From Plotosus lineatus (lineage: Eukaryota; Chordata; Actinopteri; Siluriformes; Plotosidae): a stretch of 64,000 nucleotides of DNA. Shown in pieces: positions 58,085 through 64,000 of this stretch; within the stretch, counting starts at the first letter, position 1; each line of letters starts with the position of its first letter. The translations under genes were made by a program, and so were the position numbers. The DNA is taken from contig CM045729.1 in the NCBI GenBank assembly GCA_024760905.1, positions 58,541,080 to 58,605,079 of the forward strand. The letters run 5' to 3'. The notes under the pieces were generated by a model, which saw only the letters and a program-made list of their open reading frames with translations, did no database searches and had not been told where the DNA came from.

Positions 58085-58807
58085 CACTATCCGAGTTATG
58101 ACCTAGATCGGTTCTGACCAACCAGTCGTAAGTCAGATTGGTCGTAAGTCGGATATTTGACATATCAAAACGAAAATCACCCAGCACTTGCTATGAATTA
58201 ATATGAAACGTATTCTTCATCTGCACATTCTTTCAACATGCAAAAACTAGGAGCCTTACTTTATACTGCTCACAACATCACTTTCATATTTCTTTGCCTA
58301 TTATCTGTCAACCATGTGTATTGCAACTTTTCCATCTCTCCAATCGGTCCTTCATGCTGTTTAGTGATGTTAGTTGACTCAATTGGGGCTGCTGCTTTCA
58401 CTGCTTGCTTAATGCGGTCCTTGTACTTCAAAATGGTCAACACCGTGGAGTGGGAGAGATGGAGATTTCACTTTCATCTTTGTCTCCAACCCTTGCGCAT
58501 TCCTTGCTTTCTTGGTAGAATTGCGATCTGATGAATCGGACTTCCATTTGGGGGCCATGGTAACGGTGTACAGTAAATGAATGTAAAATTTTACTGTAAA
58601 AAAGATAATTTGTTATCAAAAAAGTTACTGTGACGATATCTAGTCACTGAGTGTAGTGCTAGAATGCTGTGAGTGTGAGATGTTGGGATGCCACAACTAT
58701 CTTACGCACTTCGCTGCCAGACATACAGTAAACTCCTAATAGGCATCTGCTAGACGTGGTCGTAAGTACGGGTGGTCGTAACTTGGGTACATCGTAACTC
58801 GGATAGT

Positions 58808-58808
<1 letters not shown>
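58085..58808 (-). mobile_element. Tigger element with CENP-B-like DNA-binding region
   Basis: The ends CACTATCCGAGTTATGA and TCGTAACTCGGATAGTG are inverted complements. Between them the minus strand encodes a piece of Tigger/jerky/CENP-B-type protein (see 58258-58558). The catalytic DDE region is missing, so it is an internally deleted copy. Confidence 0.75.
58258..58558 (-). pseudogene. Tigger transposase N-terminus (CENP-B-type helix-turn-helix)
   Basis: The minus strand begins MAPKWKSDSSDRNSTKKARN, a typical Tigger/jerky start. A deletion and frame change remove part of the first helix-turn-helix. The text resumes as STVLTILKYKDRIKQAVKAA, then TKQHEGPIGEMEKLQYTWL, the recognition helix and linker into the second helix-turn-helix of CENP-B/TIGD proteins. 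It ends at a stop after NRQRNMKVML. It would not make a transposase. Start codon at 58556-58558 on the minus strand. Confidence 0.7.

Positions 58809-58810
<2 letters not shown>

Positions 58811-58880
<70 letters not shown>
58811..58880. repeat. (TA)n microsatellite
   Basis: About 70 bp TA between the Tigger end and a SINE tail. Confidence 0.95.
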
Positions 58881-58883
<3 letters not shown>

Positions 58884-59105
58884 CATTCATTCATTCATTC
58901 ATTCATTTTACCACTTGATCCTAATTAGAGTCGTGAGGAGGGGATCTCAGCTGACTCTGGCCAAGGGACGGGTAAACCCTAGACAGCTCGTCAGGCCATC
59001 GCAGGGCCAACACTCACACAAACATTCATGCTCACACTCACACCTAGAGGTGATTTGGAACATGGAGAGATCATGCAAATTCTACACAGAAACGCCTGAG
59101 CTACC
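58881..59105 (-). repeat. SINE family C, internally deleted
   Basis: Minus strand: (ATGA)n, AATTAGGATCAAGTGG, tail and middle, then CTCAGGCGTTTCTGTGTAG near 59100. It abuts, and probably truncated, the Tc1-like copy. Confidence 0.8.
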
Positions 59106-59871
59106 AGTGTGATAGAATGACATGCAAAATTTGCTTTCATCCGAAAAAAGTATTTTGGACCACTGAGCAACAGTCCAGTGCTGCTTCTCTGAAGCCCAGG
59201 TCAGGCGCTTCTGCCGCTGTTTCTGGTTCAAAAGTGGCTTGTGCACGGTGGCTCTGGATGTTTCTACTCCAGACTCAGTCCACTGCTTCCACAGGTCCCC
59301 CAAAGTCTGGAATTGGCACTTCTCCACAATCTTCCTCAGGGTCCAGTCACCTCTTCTGGTTGTGCAGCTTTTTCTGCCACACTTTTTCCTTCCCACAGAC
59401 GTCCCACTGAGGTGTCTTGATACAGCACTCTGGGAACAGCCTATTCGCTCAGAGATTTCTTTCTGTGTCTTACCCTCTTGCTTGAGGGTGTCAATGATGG
59501 CCTTCCGGACAGCAGTCAGGTCGGCAGTCTTACCCATGATTGCGGTTTTGAGGAATGAACCAGGCTGAGAGTTTTTAAAAGGCTCAGGAATCTTTTGCAG
59601 GTGTTTAGAGTTAATTGGTTGATTGAGATGATTAGGTTAATAGCTTGTTTAGACTACCTTTTCATGATATGCTAATTTTTTGAGATAGGAATTTTGGGTT
59701 TTCATGAGCTGTATACCAAAATCATCAGTATCAAAACAATAAAAGACCTGAAATATTTCAGTTGGTGTGCAATGAATCTAAAATATATGAAGGTTTAATT
59801 TTAATCAGTACATTACAGAAAATAATGAACTTTATCACGATATGCTAATTTTTTGAGAAAGACTAGTATAC
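59106..59871 (-). mobile_element. Tc1-like transposon, N-terminal half of transposase
   Basis: The minus-strand frame at 59082-59537 starts MGKTADLTAVRKAIIDTLKQ, with a paired-type helix-turn-helix (KEISERIGCSQSAVSRHL). It continues through GRKKCGRKSCTTRRGDWTL (GRPR-like linker) to KILFSDESKF, the first catalytic aspartate. The frame is lost where the family C SINE begins, so the second D and the E are absent. Upstream, 59560-59871 is the long inverted-repeat end with CATGATATGCTAATTTTTTG and a second related motif near 59842, ending at TATA. Confidence 0.85.
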
Positions 59872-59879
59872 ATATACAT

Positions 59880-59991
59880 GTATGTATATGTCAGTTGCGG
59901 GGTTAGGGGGTGATGGTTAGGGGTTGATTTCGGTGGTCACGGGGGGGGGGGGTCTAGGTACCAATTAACTGCTGAAAGTGAGGGATCTCTG
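59880..59991 (-). mobile_element. Solo left end of the 57.6-kb element family
   Basis: Read on the minus strand: CAGAGATCCCTCACTTTCAG, CAGTTAATTGGTACCTAGAC and GACCACCGAAATCAAC. This matches the left end at 57555-57620 over about 60 bases in inverted orientation. A G run at 59941-59952 is expanded. Confidence 0.7.
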
Positions 59992-59999
59992 TATGTATG

Positions 60000-60005
<6 letters not shown>

Positions 60006-60066
<61 letters not shown>
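60006..60066. repeat. (TA)n microsatellite
   Basis: About 60 bp TA at the 3' end of the LINE. Confidence 0.95.
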
Positions 60067-60070
<4 letters not shown>

Positions 60071-63000
60071 GTTTGCCCCGTCGATCTCGAAAGATCATAG
60101 GGGGTTTTGTGCCGTAGGTGTTCGGTCAGGGAGCTGTAGCGTCGGGCATGGCTGTAGGGGCCGATACAGGATCTGCAGATCCTGCTGCAGCCGCTGCAGA
60201 TGAAGTCCTCGCAGTGTGGTGGGGGTGGGGCCAGCCTCTGCTGACTGCGGACTCTCTTCTCCCCCCAGCGGGTGTCTCTTCTCTCTTCTGCTGTCCTGAT
60301 GACATACTGAGTGGTGGTCATCCAGTTGGCGCGATCGGAGGCTGCTGACTCCAGGTTGGAGGGGTTGAAGCCTCCATCCTTGAGGTTGTGCTTGCAGACA
60401 TTCTTGAACCTGAGAGCTGGGCCTCCCTTTGGTCTGGTTCCAGTAACCAGCTCCCCGTGCAGTACGTCTTTGGGGATACGGCCGTCATCCATTCGGGTGA
60501 TGTGGCCAAGCCATTGCAAGCCTTGTCAAAAGCCTCACAGAGAAGACCATATCTATGGTTGACCTGGCTGCCCTGAATCCACACTGTGCCTCTGGATACA
60601 CACGTTCGGCAAGTAGTTGGAGTCTGTTGAGGACGACACCGGCAAAGGCTTTGCCAATTATGCTTAGGAGTGAGATGCCACGATAGTTGTTGCAATCACT
60701 TTGCTCACCCTTGTTCTTGTAGAGGGTGATGATCACGCATGTCTTGGAAAACAGCCCCTTCCTCTCAGCACTGCAGTAGGAGCTCATGGAGGTGTTTCAA
60801 GAGCGAGCTCTCCTTTGCGATTTTGACGATTTCAGGCGAGATGTTGTCACTGTCCGGAGCCTTGCCGCTTGAGATGGAGTCTATCGCCTTGCTGAGCTCC
60901 TCGATGGTGGGTGGAGTGCCAAGCTCATCCATAACAGACAGTGGAGGGATGTTCTCAAGGGCTGTGTTCGAGACGGTGGTTTCTCTTGAGTAGAGCTCTT
61001 GGTAGTGCTCAGCTCATCTCTCCATTTGTTTACAACGATCCTTGATGACGTCACCTGCAGCTGATTTTAGTGGGGCGCTCTTGATGGCACTGGGACCAAA
61101 AGCCTTCTTCATGCCTTTGAACATTTTGCGCTTGTTTACAAGATCTGCATAAGGCTGTATGTCTTGGCAGAGGTTAAGCCAGTAGTTGTTGGCACAATGC
61201 CCTTCCAATCTTTTGTGCATTATTTCTTGCAGTGTGCAGTGCAGCAAGCGTTCGCACAGAGGGCTCCTTCTTGTGAACAATTAAGGCTGCACGTTTGGTG
61301 GCGATGGTGGGTTCCATCTCAGCCGCTCCTGCTTCAAACCAATCCGCACTCCTCCCCACCTTCTTTCTAAAGGTGCCTATGGTGGTCTCAAACATAGTCT
61401 CGCGGATGGGGTTCCACCTTGTAGGAGCACAGTCAGTGGGGCAGTTCACCAGGGCTACATTTATGGCTTCAGCATAGCGTTCCCGCAGTTCAGGCACTGC
61501 AGTCATAGCTGTATTGACGCGGGGCCGGGGTTTTTGCTTGAAGCGGTTGACATGTTTGAGGCAGAGACGTACCTTGGTGGCGACCAGTGAATGGTCGATT
61601 TCACAGTCAATGCTGTGGAATCTGCATGTGACCAGCACTTGATTCAGCAGAGATCTCCTGGTGATGACAAAGTCCAGCTGATTTTAGTGGCGAGACCTTG
61701 GGTGTCTCCAGGACACTCGGTGGCAGGAGTTGGTGGAGAAGAATGTGTTGCTCAGACAGAGGTCATGAAAGGAGCAGAGTTCAGGAAGGTGTTGGCTATT
61801 CTCATTGAGCTTGCCTAAGCCAAAGCGGCTAATGCAACGAGGCCAGGAGTCATGATCTGCCCCTATCCGTGTGTTAAAGTTGCCTAGCAGAAACAGGTGC
61901 TCCTTGGCAGGGATCTACTGGCTCCTGGCTTCGAGCACATCGTAGAATGCATTCTTCACTTCAACTGGAGAGCAAAGCATCGGAGCATAGGCACTAATGA
62001 TGGTAGCTGATCCAGAGGAGGTTGTGAGATGGAGAGAGAGGACTCACAGAGTGCTTGAGGACGGCGGTTGAACAAAGGACAGAAAGGAGTTTCACACAGC
62101 GAATCCAACACCATATAGGTGATGATCGTCAGACTCCTGTCCCCGCCAGAAAAACGTATAGTCCTTCTCCTTCAGGCTGCCACTGCCCGGTAGTGCTGCA
62201 ATGTCAATGCTGAGCCTCCTCAGCTCACGGTCAATGATGGCAGTTTTCCTGGCGTCATTGATTTTCTGGAGATTGTCAGAGAGGCCAGGGCACATTATTC
62301 TGACCTTCCAGGTTGCCAGACTCAGCACTGGCTGCTTTGGTTTCTTGTTATTGCCTGGTGCAGTGTTTACAGTCCATGCTTCGGCTTTTGGCCTACACTT
62401 CAAGCACCCATTGAAGTAAGCGGACTGTGGCAGGCCAGCACCTTACTGGCTGGGGGCTGCACAACTAAAGGCGGGTGGTAGCTGGCCAGTGGGACTCGAT
62501 GATCCCTCCCACCATCGGGCGATAGCCCTAGGCGCCCGAACTTATGCCAAATAGCCCTGGGCTTTTAACCAGTAACTGCATCTCCCCGTGTTGAGCTGCC
62601 GCAGAAGGCATTACTGGAGTGACCTCTCCAGGGCACAGGCCAGGGTGAAGCTGTGTAGGAACTGAGATGCCCAGTCGACAGATTCCCCTTCTCGGCCTAG
62701 CTGGTAGTGTCCAACGGAAGGTGCTAGCCGATACAGTTGGTACCAACCAACTTGGCTACAGTAGTTGCCGGGAGGTGCCGCTACGCGAGGACCAGCTGCC
62801 TTCGGGGCTCCACTCCAGATTTTCTGTATGGAGTGTCTCCCTTAGCCTTTGTCACTCCTGTGATGACCACAAGGCAGTGGTGCTATTTGCCCATAGCTGG
62901 GGGTTGTAAGACAGAGTTGTCCTTCTCTTAGCCTTTACCTCAAGGTCTTTGTCTGCAAGGCAGCAGATGGTTAACTAGTGAAAACCAGGGCATATCCATG

Positions 63001-63270
63001 TGCCGGTGGGCCTGCATAGTGCACCTCTGGGACTCAACCTGCTCCGAGAGCCCTCACATATTCAGCCTGGGGCTGTAAGGTGCCCAGCTATCAGGTTGTG
63101 TCACGAGGAGGCAATGTGAGAGTCTCAGCAGAAGCTTTGTACCATTAGGAAGGACTTACTTGGCCTTCTTTTCACTCAATGAGCTAGATGGCAGTTGCAG
63201 ATGAAGTTGGAAGCGAGAAGTCTAAGCAACTACACTACAGCTGCTCTACAGAACTAGGCGCTTTACTAAG
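60067..63270 (-). mobile_element. Endonuclease/RT LINE with RT core deleted
   Basis: On the minus strand: UTR-like 62410-63270; endonuclease start near 62330 (ATWKVRIMCPGLSDNLQKIN; RELRRLSIDIAALPGSG; KEKDYTFFWRGQES); linker pieces at 61170-61640 with RTLAALHTARNNAQ; and RT finger motifs at 60485-60787 with VIITLYKNKGEQSDCNNYRG, ISLLSIIGKAFAGVVLNRLQ and YPEAQCGFRAARSTIDMVFS. The text then jumps directly to the C-terminal segment (MQWLGHITRMDDGRIPKDVL, CEDFICSGCSRICRSCIGPYSHARR). The whole palm with its YADD box is missing. The C-terminal CxxC...H motif is zinc-finger-like. Same LINE group as 51860-55340. Confidence 0.82.
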
Positions 63271-63285
63271 TCCTGTGCAATGCAC

Positions 63286-63287
<2 letters not shown>

Positions 63288-63336
<49 letters not shown>
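63288..63336. repeat. (TA)n microsatellite
   Basis: About 49 bp TA between LINE and foldback element. Confidence 0.95.
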
Positions 63337-63340
<4 letters not shown>

Positions 63341-63391
63341 CCAAAACAAAAATAAAAGGACAGGACAAAGACTTTCTATTGAAACTCCATT

Positions 63392-63456
63392 TATCACTAC
63401 AGATCTGTTTTGAGGGGTGGTGAAACCATCCTCTCTCTTCAGGTGATTATAGAATA
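63392..63456 (-). ncRNA. Decayed hammerhead-ribozyme copy, left arm
   Basis: Minus strand of the left arm: CTGAAGA at 63436-63442 is intact, but the GAAA box reads AAAA at 63408-63411. Changing G12, the general base in the accepted hammerhead mechanism, should abolish cleavage. Confidence 0.55.
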
Positions 63457-63470
63457 ACCTTAGAATTCTT

Positions 63471-63535
63471 CTATAATCACCTGAAGAGAGAGGATGGTTT
63501 CACCACCCCTCGAAACAGATCTGTAGTGATAAATG
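63471..63535 (+). ncRNA. Type I hammerhead ribozyme candidate, right arm
   Basis: CTGAAGA at 63481-63487, stem II at 63488-63511, GAA at 63512-63514, palindromic stem III ACAGATCTGT at 63515-63524, A17 at 63525. Stem I pairs ATCAC (63476-63480) with GTGAT (63526-63530). Identical in all core positions to the copy at 7338-7402; predicted cleavage after A63525. Confidence 0.7.
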
Positions 63536-63641
63536 GAGTTTCAATAGAAAGTCTTTGTCCTGTCCTTTTATTTTTGTTTTTGTTATTTGCTCTACCAAAA
63601 AGCATTGAGCACTCTCCTACGGAAGGATCTACTCAGAAAAT

Positions 63642-63782
<141 letters not shown>

Positions 63783-64000
63783 GCTTTTAGAATTTGAAAG
63801 AAGAATCTGAATTATGTATATGAAACAAACTTTTCCAAATGGAAGTGTTGGTTTTGCATCAAAGCTGTGTGAGAAGTCATATAGTGTGTGGAAGATGGAT
63901 GAGGGTGCTACTTCAGCTGAGCTCAAGGCAGCTAGGATAAAAGTGAGTGATCATGCTGTGCTATTGGGAACCTGTGATTAGTCTTTTCAGTACAGCCTAA

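Overview
The window reads as vertebrate, almost certainly ray-finned (teleost) fish, nuclear DNA. It holds one split gene with GT/AG introns. The rest is dense with fish-type repeats: Rex3-like and Rex1/L2-like LINEs, Tc1/mariner, pogo/Tigger and hAT relics, several tRNA-headed SINE families, and long (TA)n and (CA)n tracts. There are no bacterial-style operons, no rRNA genes and no credible free-standing tRNA genes. Species cannot be named from the sequence alone. Repeat families are called A, B, C, D and E here for convenience; these are my labels, not database names.

The only host gene I can support lies on the + strand at 21768-29769. Six exons join in frame into a 202-residue type I membrane protein: signal peptide, one V-set immunoglobulin domain, short stalk, transmembrane helix and short tail. 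It resembles the V domain of B7/butyrophilin-type immune molecules. Its introns hold SINEs, a minisatellite, a composite microsatellite and, in intron 5, an almost intron-filling Tigger-like element.

Layout. 0.7-1.6 kb: mariner-like transposase relic. 2.7-5.5 kb: Rex3-like LINE with a hAT insertion. 5.7-7.5 kb: SINEs, an RTE-type LINE tail and a foldback element. 7.5-12.5 kb: SINEs and an RTE tail. 12.7-14.3 kb: a long palindromic Tigger-like element inserted in a SINE. 14.9-17.2 kb: SINEs and a Rex1/L2-like LINE. 19.6-21.4 kb: SINEs. 21.5-32 kb: the immunoglobulin gene and probable 3' UTR. 33-34.5 kb: a Tc1-type non-autonomous element with two nested SINEs. 35.8-39.4 kb: SINEs, hAT remnant, LINE. 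41.8-47 kb: SINEs, mariner and Tc1 relics, RTE tail. 48.3-50.1 kb: second palindromic Tigger-like element. 51.8-55.9 kb: LINEs. 56.5-60 kb: a stack of nested DNA transposons, including a Tigger with a CENP-B-like DNA-binding region. 60-63.3 kb: LINE. 63.3-63.7 kb: second foldback element.

The most exciting item is the foldback element at 7221-7504 and 63341-63643. Its right arm carries every conserved core nucleotide of a type I hammerhead ribozyme, and its left arm carries a decayed mirror copy. Second is SINE module swapping: one tRNA-like head (family A) is joined either to a tail shared with the 3' end of an RTE-type LINE or, at a recurrent junction, to the tail of an unrelated SINE (family C). 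Third are two Tigger-like elements with shared ends but different long palindromic cores, one holding a LINE endonuclease start and the other a zinc-finger-like coding piece.
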